Below are positions 46,597 through 58,700 of a DNA stretch of 64,000 bases, in pieces. The DNA comes from Coix lacryma-jobi var. lacryma-jobi (taxonomy: Eukaryota > Streptophyta > Magnoliopsida > Poales > Poaceae), in assembly GCA_009763385.1 (NCBI GenBank), contig CM019824.1, forward strand, positions 113,664,660 to 113,728,659, in the 5' to 3' direction. The position numbers and the translations under genes are program-made. The notes below the pieces were generated by a model, which worked only from the letters and a program-made list of their open reading frames with translations, was not told the DNA's origin and made no database searches. How positions within the stretch are numbered: position 1 is the stretch's first letter; each line of letters opens with the position of its first letter.

Positions 46597-47432
46597 TGTT
46601 GGGGTGGTACCCAGACCGCTGGCGCCTCTGGCCCGCAATACCGAAGGAAGACGGAGCTTTCGCGCGAATGTGAGCATTCGCGCGGGAGCACGCATTTGCC
46701 CCCGACCCACGAGGCCGAAGGAAGACGGAGCTTTCGTGTGAAAGGAAGCATTCGCGGAAGCACGTCGTCACGCGGAAGCACGCATTCGCCTCCGGCCCGC
46801 AAGACCGAAGTAGGACGAAGCTTTCGTGCGAAAGGAAGCATTCGCGCAAAAGCTTGTCATCGCACGGGAGCATGCATCTGCGTGAAGAGGGGCCAAGATG
46901 GCCGGAGCCCGAGCATAGAAGCAGCTTCCGAGCGGAAACACGCAGGCGGGCGGCTTTCGTGCAAAGGAGCAGCAGCGAGCGGACCGAGCTGTCTTCGTGC
47001 GGAAGGAGCTCGGCGCCTCCAGCGGGAACTTTCATCGTTCACGACTCCGGTTTTTTACAGGTTTTTCGCATGTCGCCGGAAGCCTCGGCCAAAGGGAGCG
47101 GGCCCACTGGCCAGGAGAAGGAGCCGGGGGTGCGGGGCCCATCAAGAGACGGAGTTACGAAGTTGCCCATCGGGCTGCTGAGGGCGGCAAACATGCACGG
47201 AGTAGTTGAGTAGGATACCATTGTAATTGCAACCGAGTGGTTGGAAGGGCATTCTTGTACTTTCAAGCTGATCTAGGTTAATATAAAAAGCTCCTGGCTT
47301 CCCAATGAAAGGGGGGAGGAGCACTGTTCACTTCACCCGATTTCCCACTTTCTTCCGTCTACTCTCGCTTTCGCTCCACGCTTTTGCTCGTGCGACAACT
47401 TGTTGTTTCGGTGTCTCGGTCCCGAAACAACA
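46597..47432 (+). mobile_element. Tat-type element 5' LTR
   Basis: It starts TGTTGGGGTGGTACC and ends ...GAAACAACA just before the TGGCGCC primer site, about 836 bp. The start is inferred from TGTTG/CAACA termini because no second copy exists in the window. It carries about three copies of an 80-bp repeat (46640-46890) rich in GAAGGAAGACGGAGCTTTCG and CATTCGCG text, including a 10-bp inverted repeat at 46661-46684. A TATAAAA box lies at 47282. Confidence 0.65.
47282..47288 (+). promoter_or_regulatory. TATA box of the Tat-type LTR
   Basis: TATAAAA in GGTTAATATAAAAAGCTCC, about 150 bp before the LTR end; transcription would enter gag-pol. Confidence 0.6.
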
Positions 47433-47433
47433 A

Positions 47434-47448
47434 TGGCGCCAACCGTGG
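47434..47448 (+). other. Primer-binding site of the Tat-type element
   Basis: TGGCGCCAACCGTGG follows the LTR end. The TGGCGCC core is shared with Athila sites, but the remainder does not match tRNA-Asp. Confidence 0.7.
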
Positions 47449-47466
47449 TTGTCGCCCGAGCTTGCC

Positions 47467-49228
47467 ATGCCACCGAGGAAGGCGCCGAAGACGGTCGACA
47501 ATCTCAAAACGGTTGCCGCGAATAGGGATGGCCAAGGCACAGTCGCGGCATCCGCTACAACCACTCAAATACCACCGAATACAGCCCCAAACACCCAAGC
47601 TTTCGGCGGCACGCTCCCGATGGGAACCCAACTACCGCCGATAGCATCCTCAAGCCGTGACTTGCAGCCTTTTGGCAGAGATGGCACGCCGGAAGGGAAC
47701 GTCCAGGACGAGCCCGGCGACGAAGAAGACGACGATGCTCAAGTTACCAGGCATGCCCAAGCAATCAAAATGCTGACGGAGCAGCAAGAAGAAATCGAAA
47801 GGTTGGTTCATCAAAGAGATCAGCTACAACGGCAGCTTGCGGCAAAAGCAAGGGAAGATGAAACTCGCGACGCATTTCGTCAAGCGGAGGCGCATAGAAG
47901 GCAACTGGAAAAGGAAATTCAGGAACTAAGAAAGGCTGGAGGAGGCCCGATCCCAATAATTCAAGACAACACGTTCGTTCCAAGGCGAGACCAACCACCA
48001 GCTTTCGACAACGCAATCAACGAAACCTCTCTGCTTTCAGGAGAATTGCAAGCCCACCCATGGCCGATCAACTACAAGCCACGCATTTCGACTTTCGACG
48101 GCAAGGCAAATCCACGCAAATTCTTGGCGAGCTACGAGACAGCCATTTTTTCGGCAGGTGGGGACAATCAGGCCCTGGCGAAATCTCTCATTCTAGCAGT
48201 CGAGGACGTGGCTCACGATTGGTACACCACCCTCAAACCGCTATCCATCTATTCGTGGGCTCAGTTGAAGGCCGAATTGCTCGCCACTTTCCAAGGATTC
48301 CGGTCGGATGTCAAGACCACGCGAGACCTCATGAACTGCACCCAGCAAGACGACGAACCCTTATCTAAGTACCTCAAACGCTTCATCCAGCTAAAAGCTC
48401 AAGCTCCGAATGTGCCGGAAGCCACGGTAATCACAGCAGCCACCGAAGGCTTGGGAACCGGGCAGTCTATCGCTCACTTGTCCAGAGAACCGCCGAAAAC
48501 TGTCAAGGAACTGTTCGATGTCATGAACGCATATGCAAGGTCAGATGATGACTTTCAGCGGCGCAAAGCCGCCCACCTGATGCAGAGGCAAGCAACAAAA
48601 AGCAAGCCGCCCACCACGGGTGCTGAATCAAAGGATAGTCAGACCCTTCCGATCAATCAACACCCTGCAGGAAGAACCAGCATTTTCGATGGCAGGCATG
48701 GAAAGACCGGACGCGGCTAGTTTTCAACCGCAAAGTGGGGGGCTCGATCAACCCTTCCGCGGAGGGCGTGGCGGAAGGACAGGACGTGGCGGCCGAGACG
48801 GTAGAGGCCGCGGAAGAGGAGCCAAGCCTCCGTATTGTGTCATCTGCGACGGCAATTTCGGCCACACCACCCAAGAATGCAAATACAGCAAAATGGCGAA
48901 AGAGCTAAAAGACAAGGACCAAGCTTCAGCTTCTAGCGAGAGCTCCAAGCATGTCTTCCATAATTCACAGGACATGGCAACAGGAGCCGCTTCGAACAAC
49001 AGTTACGCAAACACACCTCTGCATCCCCCACAGTACATGCCCCCCCCAGAATTTGCGCTGGTACAATCCGGCGTATCAGGGTTACCAGTTTCCGGTCTTT
49101 GCGTCACAGTCTGTGGCAGTTTCGTCGCCCATGCACTATCAGCGCCAGCCAACACCGCCACCAGCGATTCCGGCTCAAGCCCAACCCCAGGGTCAGCCAG
49201 CTCAACCCAATTACCAGCTGGGGTAGGA
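47467..49228 (+). pseudogene. gag: Tat-type gag (two frameshifts, one stop)
   Basis: The ATG at 47467 opens a frame with an acidic linker, a coiled coil (about 47760-47940) and the retrotransposon gag domain (about 48060-48560, with FDGKANPRKFLASYE and DVAHDWYTTL). The frame shifts by +1 around 48620-48720. The next frame has a glycine/arginine-rich patch and a zinc knuckle CVICDGNFGHTTQEC (spacing CX2CX5HX4C) at about 48836-48880. A run of eight C near 49041 marks a second shift into the frame shared with pol, and TAG near 49226 separates it from pol. Gag would package the RNA; this copy is broken. Confidence 0.85.
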
Positions 49229-49229
49229 T

Positions 49230-52200
49230 ATGGAAAACGAAGCTAACACAGTCAACAACATCCTTCCGTCAAGAGGCCACATTTTCGCCATCACAGGCAG
49301 ATCCAACTTGGAGCACGAAAGCAAAAGGGCAAGAAAGGACTATCATCGAAGAGTCCAAACAGTATCTCCAAGGCTCCCGCTGAACAAGCCAGCTTGGTCG
49401 CTAGCGCCGATATGTTTCGATGAATCAGATTTCAATGTTCGTGACTACCCACATTGCAACGCTTTCGTCGCCACGGCCAATGTGGCCGGTTTCACCTTGC
49501 ACAACATCTTGATCGACACCGGAAGCTCAGCAGACATCTTGTTCGTCAAGGCTTTCGAAGCGATGGGAATGGACAGGCGTAGTTTGGACCCCGCCGGCAA
49601 TTCCCTATACGGATTTGGAGGAAGAAAGATCGACGCTATCGGCAAGAAACAAATCCCGGTATCTTTCGCCGAGGAAGAAAGAGTACGCACCGAGATGGTG
49701 ACATTCGATATAGTGAACATGGACTACCCATACACCGCCATTTTTGGTAGAGGTTTCACCAACAAGTTCAATGTCATAATCAAGCAAAGCTACTTGTGTA
49801 TGAAAATGTCATCCCCTTTCGGCATCATTACTGTGCACGGAGATCAGCAAGCATCCAGGAGAATCGAAGGCAGGCCGACCCCAGGCTACAGTCTCATAAA
49901 TGAGGTGGCGAAAAAGGACGAAATGCAAGCAACCGTCAAAGTGCACGCCGCCGCTAGCTCGCCCGAATACAAGGTTGGGGCAGCCAAAGAGACAGTGAGA
50001 ATCCCACTTGCATCTTCAAGGCCCGAAAAAACTGTGCACATTGGGTCAAGCATGCCAGAAGGGGAAAGAAACACATTGGTATCTTTTCTCGCGGACAACG
50101 ATGATATTTTCACCTGGTCAGCAAACGATTTGCAAGACGTCAGCAGGGATCTCGCTCAGCATAGCTTGAACATCGCGAGCGGCTCTATGCCAAGAAAGCA
50201 GAAATTGAGAAAGATGTCAAACGAAAGGGCAGACGCGGCGAAAGCCGAAGTGCAAAGGTTGCTGGACGCGGGAGTAATCCGACCAGTTCAATACCCCGAA
50301 TGGCTGGCAAACGTCGTTTTGGTGAAAAAGAAGAATGGAAAATGGCGAATGTGCGTCAACTTCATTGACCTCAACAAATGCTGTCTAAAGGACCCATATC
50401 CTTTGCCACGCATCGACAAGCTTGTCGACATCGCAGCCGGTTGTGACATAATGAGTTTGCTAGATTGTTTTTCAGGTTACCACCAGATATGGCTTCATCC
50501 CAACGATGCGGAGAAAACCAGTTTCATCACCCCAACCAACACATATTGCTATCGGCGGATGCCAGAAGGACTGCGCAACGCAGGCCCAACTTTCTCACGG
50601 ATGACCGATAAGGTTTTCGAGAGCCAGAATCAGAAGAAAAAGTTGTTGGCTTATGTTGACGATATAGTGGTCAAGAGCGACAGAGAGGAAGATCATCAAG
50701 CAGACTTACTGGAGACTTTCGGCAATCTCCGCAAAAGCAGCTTGAAACTCAACCAAGACAAGTGCATTTTCGGCATCAAGAAAGGCAAGCTCCTAGGCTG
50801 TCTGGTATCGGCAAGGGGAATTGAGGCCAATCCCGACAAAATAGCGGCGATCATTAACATGCAGCCTCCCTCAAACCGAAAGCAAGTGCAAAAGTTGACA
50901 GGAAGGCTAGCATCTCTAAAGAAATTTATCTCAAGGTCCGACGAAAAAGGATTGCCGTTCTTTAGAACTTTGCGTAGCTCCGACCCTTTCGATTGGGGGG
51001 AAGAGCAGCGGCAGGCTTTCCAAGAGCTAAAGGAGTACCTGACAAGGCTTACTACGTTAACCACACCGTCGCCGAAAGCGACGCTCTTGTTGTATCTCGC
51101 AGCATCTCACACCACCGTGAGCGCAGTTTTGATGGAAGAAAAAGAGAATGAAAGCAAGATGACTCAGTTCCCAATCTATTTCGTCTTTGAGGCCCTGTCA
51201 GGAGCGAAGCTGAACTACTCAGAGCTGGAGAAGATAGCATACATGGTGGTAATGGCTTCTAGAAAGCTAAAGCATTACTTTCAATCTCATCACATCATAG
51301 TCCTATCAGCCAACCATTGGAGGCTCTGTTCCACAACAACGAGGCTATCGGCCGAATTGGCAAGTGGGCGGCGGAGCTAAACGAATACGTGATCAACTTG
51401 CAGCACCGATCCGCAATCAAGTCGCAAGCGTTAGCGGATTTCATAGCAGATTGGACTCTCGCGGCTTTCGACACAACTTTTGAGTTCGAGGAGCCCGTAT
51501 GGACAGTAAATTATGATGGCGCTTGGGGAATGGCTGGAGCCGGAATCTCGGCGATCTTAACACCGCCAAGAGGACCGAAAGTCAGATTCGCCGCAAGGCT
51601 GCAGTTCCGTACAACCAACAACACCGCCGAATATGAAGCCGTGCTGCTGGGTTTACGAAAGCTCCGAGCAATCAGAGCGAGAAGATGCATAGTCAAGTCG
51701 GATTCCCAAGTGGTTGTCAGCCACGCCGAAAAGGATTTCACAGCAAGGGAACCAGAGCTAGCCAAGTATCTGGCAGCACCCAGAAGAATGGAGAAATATT
51801 TCGCAGGTTTCACTCTACGCCACATTTCAAGAGCCGAAAACACATAGGCAGACGAATTGGCCAAAGTCGCAGTACAAAATCTGCCATTACCACCAGATGT
51901 GTTCTACCAAGTCCTTTCGGCCAAAGCTGTTAAAGAAGAGGAAGATCACCCAAGTTCGGGGCATGCTATCGCCAGTGACGACTGGAGGTCGCAGATATTC
52001 ACCTACTTAGCCGGAACATACGAGCCGGAGTCTAGAAAGGACGCCGAAAGGATGGCAGGCAGAGTGAAAGGTTACTCAATTATCGGGGAGCAGCTATTCA
52101 AAAATGGGATAGCAGCCCCCCTCTTGAAATGCATAAGCAGGCTTGAGGGCATTCAGTTACTCGAAGAAATGCACGCTGGAATGTGCGGAGCGCACAGGGG

Positions 52201-53200
52201 TCCTCACGAGATAGCAAACAGAGCAATGAGGCAAGGATTCTATTGGCCTTCCGCCGCATCAGACGCCAAAGAGCTGGTCAAACGTTGCAAATGCTACCAG
52301 ATGTTCGCCAAAAACCAGAAAGCCCCGACAAACGAAACCATGTCGATAGTCCCAACCTGGCCATTGCAGAGATGGGGCATCGACATAGTCGGACCATTAC
52401 CAGCAGCTCCGGGCAACCTTCATTTCGCAGCGGTCACACTCGAGTATTTCACCAAGTGGATAGAAGCGAAGGCCCTAGCAAGCATAACTTCCACCTCCTT
52501 AACCAAGTTCGTCTGGCAGAGGATAATCTGCCATTTCGGCGTCCCTTCCTTCATCACTTGCGACAACGGAAAGCAATTTGATTGCGCCGAATTAAGGAGT
52601 TTCTGCGACGAACTCAACGTCCACCTCAATTTCGCCTCAGTAAACTACCCGCAAGCAAATGGGGCTGTCGAGAGGGCGAACGGATTAATCTTTTTGGAAA
52701 TATCAAAAACCTTGTATGATTCGCCGAAAGGCAAATGGGCCAACACCCTAACAACAGCGGTATGGGGGCACAATATTTCACGTTCCAGAGCTACCGGTTT
52801 CACTCCATTCCGCTTGCTTTATGGCGAAGAAGCAGTCACTCCGGAAGAGGTAAAATTGGGCTCCTTCCGGACCGAAATGGCTCCAGGGACTCAGGAGCAA
52901 AGGCACCTCGAGCTCGACACCATCGACGAGGTAAGGCTGCAAGCAGCAGACAATCTCGAAAAATATCATGCGGAAACAAAGCACCACAGAGACAAAACCA
53001 TAGTCCAGAAGGACATCAAGCCTGGTGACATGGTCACCATTCGGCAACCGGACAAGCAAGGTAGGCTGCAATCGTAATGGTAGGGCCCTTTCATCGTGGC
53101 AAGCATGGCGGCACCGGGTGTATTCCGGCTGCTGAACGACAAGGGCGAAGAGTCAACCCACACATGGAACGCAAGCAACTTGCGCCGCTTTTACCCATAG
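49230..53200 (+). pseudogene. pol: Tat-type pol: protease, reverse transcriptase, two RNase H domains, integrase (broken)
   Basis: Protease DTGSSADILF lies near 49516 and IFGRGF near 49738. Reverse transcriptase (about 50230-50900) has WRMCVNFIDLNKC and YVDD near 50652. The ordinary RNase H region is followed, after a frameshift near 51317-51380, by a second, archaeal-like RNase H (about 51500-51850: NYDGAWGMAGAG, NNTAEYEAVL, KSDSQVVV), the hallmark of the Tat branch. Integrase (about 52150-52830) has a CKCYQMFAKN zinc site, WGIDIVGPLP, TCDNGKQF and NGAVERANG. Stops are TAG at 51845 and TAA/TAG near 53069-53077; the frame ends at TAG 53198-53200. Confidence 0.93.
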
Positions 53201-53494
53201 TTTGTCTTCTCTAACTTTGATGTAAGTTTTTCCTTGTTTTATATTTTTCACCTTTTTGTATTCAAAATCGACTGCACTCTTTTTCCTTGCCGGGGAAGCT
53301 CTTCATCGGGGTGCGAGGTTTTTTAACGATGCAGCCGAATGTAATGAAAGTATTCGTAATTCCCCAAAAACATTATGCGGCACGCCAAAGGACGAAATCA
53401 ACCGAACATAAGGTTGAGACATTCGTCATTTTGATGTGATGAACGAGAATGTCGGTCGGGTGGGAGAAAGAGATCATCTGCATCCACAGACAAT
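53201..53494 (+). other. Tat-type element 3' non-coding region before the repeat array
   Basis: No gene. The text resembles the post-pol region of Tat elements and leads into the 54-bp array. Confidence 0.6.
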
Positions 53495-54060
53495 CTCGAA
53501 AGCCTGCGGGCAGTACAAAACCGAACCTCCGACAAAATGAGAGGGCGGAACGAAAGCCTGCGGGCAGTACAAAACCGACCCTCCGACAAAACGAGAGGGC
53601 AGAACAAAAGCCTGCGGGCAGTATAAAACCGACCCTCCGACAAAACGAGAGGGCAGAACAAAAGCCTGCGGGCAGTACAAAACCGACCCTCCAACAAAAC
53701 GAGAGGGCGGAACGAAAGCCTGCGGGCAGTACAAAACCGACCCTCCGACAAAACGAGAGGGCGCAACACAAGCGTGCGGGCAGTACAAAACCGACCCTCC
53801 CACAAAACGAGAGGGCGGAACGAAAGCCTGCGGGCAGTGCAAAACCGACCCTCCGACAAAACGAGAGGGCGGAACGAAAGCCTGCGGGCAATTCAAAAAC
53901 CGACCCTCCGGCAAAACGAGAGGGTGGGACGAAAGCCTGCGGGCAGTACAAAACCGACCCTCTGACAAAACGAGAGGGCGGAACGAAATCCCACAGGAAA
54001 AGCAAGACCGACCCTCAAGCAAAGCGAGGGCGCAGCGAAAGCCTGTCAACGCCGCAAAAC
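53495..54060 (+). repeat. 54-bp tandem repeat array (about 9 good and 2 degenerate units)
   Basis: Units begin AAGCCTGCGGGCAGTAC and contain ACCGACCCTCC and ACGAGAGGGCGGAACG; spacing between units is 54 bp from 53499 to 53931. The last two units (about 53988 and 54040) are degraded. The length is a multiple of three, so long open frames appear on both strands without being genes. Tandem arrays in the 3' region are common in Tat-type elements. Confidence 0.9.
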
Positions 54061-54371
54061 CGAGCCCCCCGGCAAAATGGGAGGACGGTAGCAGAGGCCA
54101 AATTGAGTAGCCCTCGTAGGGCGACACGAAGAACAGCTAGCAGACCTCAGTCGCTAAAAAAACTTAAAAGCCATCTAAACTTTTCACCTACCAAAAGCTC
54201 GCGAGTACAGCCAACGAAATAAATGTAGTCCTCCCACAACAGAGGCAAGACAATATAAATAGACACCAAGATGCAAGCCTCCCAATCATCCAAAACTACG
54301 AAATCCTTTCAAATGTAAACCCCAAAAAGCTCACCCAAGAGGTATAGTGCAAAAGTTAAGCTTGGGGGAGT
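54061..54371 (+). other. Junction zone ending in a polypurine tract
   Basis: No gene. It ends AAGCTTGGGGGAGT directly before the LTR at 54372, the same tract as before the second LTR at 61223 (AAGCTTGGGGGAAT). So at least the last part is the 3' internal end of an Athila-like element, not simply Tat sequence. The exact breakpoint is unclear. Confidence 0.6.
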
Positions 54372-54653
54372 TGTTGACACTGGTTATCTATCAAAATTAA
54401 AGGATAAATAAATATGAAAAGGGCATGAATTCAATCACCAACAAAGGTTTAGGGTTTTAATTGACAATAATCCACGACTTTTGGTGAATTGTGATTCTAC
54501 AGGGACTAAATCAGGAAACCAGCGCTGATTGCTTCCCCTAGAAGGAAACCGATGGGAGATAACGCAACCGCCACGTCAGGAAGTTTCTAGAAGACTTCAG
54601 AGGACACCAGAAGACACCAGGAGGTCGGGCACCGCGGGACCCTGCCAGGTCGG

Positions 54654-54684
54654 ACCGACCGGTCCCACCATGAGACCGACCGGT
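54654..54684 (+). promoter_or_regulatory. Paired ACCGACCGGT boxes in element B left LTR
   Basis: Two direct copies at 54654-54663 and 54675-54684, 21 bp apart. The second ends 119 bp before TATAAAA at 54803, the same geometry as in Athila A. Confidence 0.68.
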
Positions 54685-54802
54685 CTCCCCCCGGGCCCGC
54701 TGGCTTCCGTCTTCTGCAAGCTTCCTCCACCGAACCCTAGGACTCACCTCCACCGTCCCTGAAGTCGGTTTGATCTAACGGCCGCGGTTGTTCCCTCAGG
54801 GC

Positions 54803-54809
54803 TATAAAA
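54803..54809 (+). promoter_or_regulatory. TATA box of element B left LTR
   Basis: TATAAAA in CAGGGCTATAAAAGCAG. The right LTR has TATATAAG at 61649. Confidence 0.7.
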
Positions 54810-55660
54810 GCAGCCCCAGACCCCCCTCTCCAGGCATCTCCATCTTCATTATTCATCTCCACATCAGAAACTAGGGTTTCAATTAGAAGTAGAGGTCCCT
54901 CTAGATGAATCTCTTCTAGTTCATCTAGAATTAGATTTAGTTCATCTAGTTGTAATCAAGAGCAAGCTATCAAGTAGAACACTAGTTACCCCTCTAGTTT
55001 AGGTTTAGAACCTAGTCTTATACTAGAACTAGAAGAGAGAGAGAGAGCAAGAGATCAAGAAGGAGCTCTGGCCTGTCGGATCCACTTCTTCATCTTGTAC
55101 CTACGGATTCAAGTTCATCATCAACTTCAGCAATTGTTTCGGTAATCAACGTCTATATTTAAGTTTGAGCTATTGTTCTTATTATTCTTAAAGATTTATG
55201 ACTCTCTTTTGAGTACATTAATTATAGTCATTCTAGAGTTAGAGTAGTTGGATAGTGTAAGCGTGGTGCTTAGACTTGATAGCTCATATATGCCTCCTAT
55301 AACGCCGGTAGTAGTGGTTGTTCGCAAGGGTGACTCTTATAGCCTTGTTGATTCTTCTATAGTCCACTTACCCGTGTGTAGGCTCGGTAGGATTATACAT
55401 TTGCATAAAAGATTCATACTCTGTTTGTGACCTTTTATGGCAACTTCCCCACTAAGAATAATATAAACATATCACTCTTAAATTGGAATTAGACCGCCTT
55501 AATGATCCCCTCTATACTTCTAGATTCTCCGTCCTGGTTAGCTACTCAGGGGTTCGATATTAAAACTGGGTTACTCCGGTGAAGTGCTACATCGGTAGAT
55601 TTTATCTGTGCGCTTGCGGATAAGGTAGAGTGTGCGTTAATTTATACCAACAAGCATTTC

Positions 55661-55678
55661 TGGCGCCGTTGCCGGGGA
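55661..55678 (+). other. Primer-binding site copy captured inside the element B LTR
   Basis: TGGCGCCGTTGCCGGGGA, a perfect tRNA-Asp complement. It lies before the LTR end at 55721 and is present (as TAGCGCC...) in the right LTR at about 62544, so it belongs to the repeated LTR. Confidence 0.8.
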
Positions 55679-55732
55679 TAGAGTTAATCTCTACTCTTGG
55701 TAGCGACGTTAGTAAGTGTCAACAAGCATTTC

Positions 55733-55750
55733 TGGCGCCGTTGCCGGTGA
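55733..55750 (+). other. Primer-binding site of element B (functional position)
   Basis: TGGCGCCGTTGCCGGTGA lies 11 bases after the LTR end and is not present after the right LTR. One mismatch to tRNA-Asp. Confidence 0.82.
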
Positions 55751-58700
55751 ACGGTAGATCATCTTAAGTCTTAGTTTAACCTTGTAATCATAGTTTTATC
55801 TTTTCCTTTTTTGTCCTAGTCTTTTCATTATTTTTGTGTTCATTCTTATGAATGTTGTTTTTGAAATTCCACTCTTATCTATCACTACCCCATGAGCGCA
55901 AGCTATAACCAGTAGAATCCTTACACCTATCATAACACCTGGTTATTAGCTACGCCTACCTTTCTGCTGCACTATCCTTGTAATGAGCATAGAAATATAC
56001 TTATGAAAATATTCCTTCGGGTATTCTTGTCACTAACCTTTCCAGATCTAGAGCAGAAAAGAACGAAGGAACAACAAAGATAAGGTATGCCCATCTAATC
56101 ACCATGTAACATTGAATTACATTCATCCAATCTTGATTTGCAAAATCCAAGCTTGGGGAATAGACTTTCTAAGAGCATCTCTTGCCGTGTTGCTATGTTG
56201 GTTATCCCTACCTTTAAGATATGCTCATATACTAATCATGCTCTTTCATCACCATCTGAATAAATCTCTATAATGCTTTCATGCTACCCTCATTCGCTAT
56301 ATTATATGTTTAGGTTTGGAGTACTTTCATACATCTCTTAAATTAAGCACGGTGCCTAGTTTAGGAGTGGTGATCTTGCTTTCAAAGGCTTTTAATTTAA
56401 GCAATTAAGTTAAAATGCCTTCCTAGATCAAATTAGACGTGGTGTCTAGGTTGATTTTTGAGCCGACATTATGCTATAGTGGATGTTGGATATTTTGTTG
56501 GACTAACCCCTGCAGGCAAACTTTCAATATCAATTTGGGAAAGTCCGGAGATGAACTCACACTGGAGATGAAGCAAGGTGTATAATGAACTTCAACAACT
56601 CTTGCACAATGAAGACTCGGCTCATTCATCATGGATGAAAGAACTATGAGTATCAATGTTTATTTATTTTGTCTTCTACTTCAAGTTATCTTTTGCCTTG
56701 AATCATGTTAAAGTGCAGCCAACACATAAAATACTAGTCTACGCTAAAATAATCCTAAAAACATCTTTTTATTAGCATAGATGCAAAATACATACATTTG
56801 TGGACAACAACCCATGCTTCAAATTCTTGCAATCCTTCGGGTATATGTCCACTAACATTACGCAGGAGAGAGATTTTGTTCATCCATGGTTTGGTCTGAA
56901 CATTGAAGATCCAAAACTCAAACCATAGACACACAAACCTACTCTCAGATCACAAATGGTGCTATCCTAGCTTTGAGTCTTGCTTGGGCGCTAATGACAA
57001 ACATGATGCAACTTACCTCATATGAGACAACCTATGCCTGCAATCATCATTGCCCAAGACATCAAGACAAGAAGTGGGGAGTTATCTTCTTTTTTTTATC
57101 AAGAGCTAGCTTGGGAGACAAGATGGTACCACTATAACAATAGCAAGATCTACAAGTCAAACACATGAACATGTTGTTGGGAGTCCATCTACATCAGAAG
57201 CCAGCCTGGGAGAGAATTCCGTTGTCTAGATATGTTTCACAATCAAAGGGGGGAAGGAGAAACCCAACCTCAAACATATTGATCTTCTACCCACCACTTT
57301 GATCAGTACAAACCACTAGATGCTGCCCCAGTCAAGAAGAGAAGTATGATCCATCACTCATTCTTGGAAGATCGTTCTTGAACACCATCAATGTTATCAT
57401 CTTTATCGGACCTGGAGAAGTCAACTTTTGGATCTTTCGCTACACCTTCAACATCTACAACACTTATGAGCAGCCATAGAGAACCAAGAGAAGACATCAA
57501 AGGGAGAACCAACTACCAAGAATTGAGGAGGGCATCATGAAGGATGAAGCCACTGCACCACAAGAGTTAGAAGATGGAGAGATAGTACCTGAGCCAGCAA
57601 ATCAAGAAAAACAGCCGATAAGATCTCCATCATCTAGACACTGTTGAGAGAACAACTCTCAGTTGTGACATTAAAAGACAAAGACTATCATAGAGGCACT
57701 CGAGTAGCAGCTCTAATTTAAAGTCTACTGTCAACCCAATAATTAAAGGGAAAACAAGAAAGGTTGACAAGGGAAGAATGTGGAACTTTCCCTACATCCT
57801 CATAATACAAAATTGATACAAGACAGAGGATCCTAGACAACATACTCGAGGAACAATGTGCCTTCACTGATAAGTCGACACAAGAGAAGGAAGGTCGATA
57901 CCTCTAAAGATGATTCCACCGTGATCTTCCTCCTCTCAAGCATATTGTGAGACAAACAAGAGAAGACAAGCCATTCATAAACAACAACCAGCTAAACAAG
58001 AGAAGCTTCCACAAAGTGGTTCACCACAATCACTTTCCAATGACAAAGTAACTTTCAAGGTAAGTAACCATCACTTTAAAAGTTTCTTCTTGATTCTAGT
58101 ATGAACATAAATAAAGAACAAAACATGTTTAAGTTGCACCTCACTTGTTCCAACCTAATCAACTCAACATGTTTAGTCCTTTGATCTTTGTTCTTAGCTT
58201 TACTCTCTTGAATCTCACTGTCTTAACTAAATGAGCTAAAATGTTGTGCATCTAACCTTTGGAAGATGATATATCTCAATCATGAAAAGATCGACACATT
58301 ATGCATAGATTATCCTTCCTTAGGTTAAGTAATCTGATCTGTTAAATATTTTAAGATGCTACTTTCATGCTCATCCTCTGATCCTATCACTCATGTTAAG
58401 ATTGAATAGAACACATAAACAACAAGTTTGTCTTGTGCAATGTGCCTAAGGTTAGAGAGGAATAAACAAAACTTTTGGTTCTGTTGGTGTTTTTCCACCA
58501 ACAGAGCCTATGCACTTGATCTCTACCTTGTCTTTATGAGCAGGACACACTCTTGAGCTAAACATGGAGAAGTTTGTCACTCCCAAATTCTACAGAGTGA
58601 AGGTCCTAGATCTACAAGAACATGCACACTGAGCAAGATGCTGCCAACGTCCATAATTAACGCTTCACTTCAGATTGCTGGACGAACAAATGACGTGAGT

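Larger units (their letters stand above)
54372..55721 (+). mobile_element. Athila-like element B, left LTR
   Basis: It starts TGTTGACACTGG and ends AAGTGTCA, 1350 bp. It holds a box pair at 54654 and 54675, a TATA box at 54803, and a primer-site copy inside the LTR at 55661-55678. It lacks about 36 bp present in the right copy (near 62408-62443). Confidence 0.82.

Noticed and set aside
53449..54222. 257-codon open frame (and minus-strand partners) over 53398-54222
   Set aside because: It is the 54-bp tandem repeat read in a frame that cannot close because the unit is 18 codons; there is no start context or domain.
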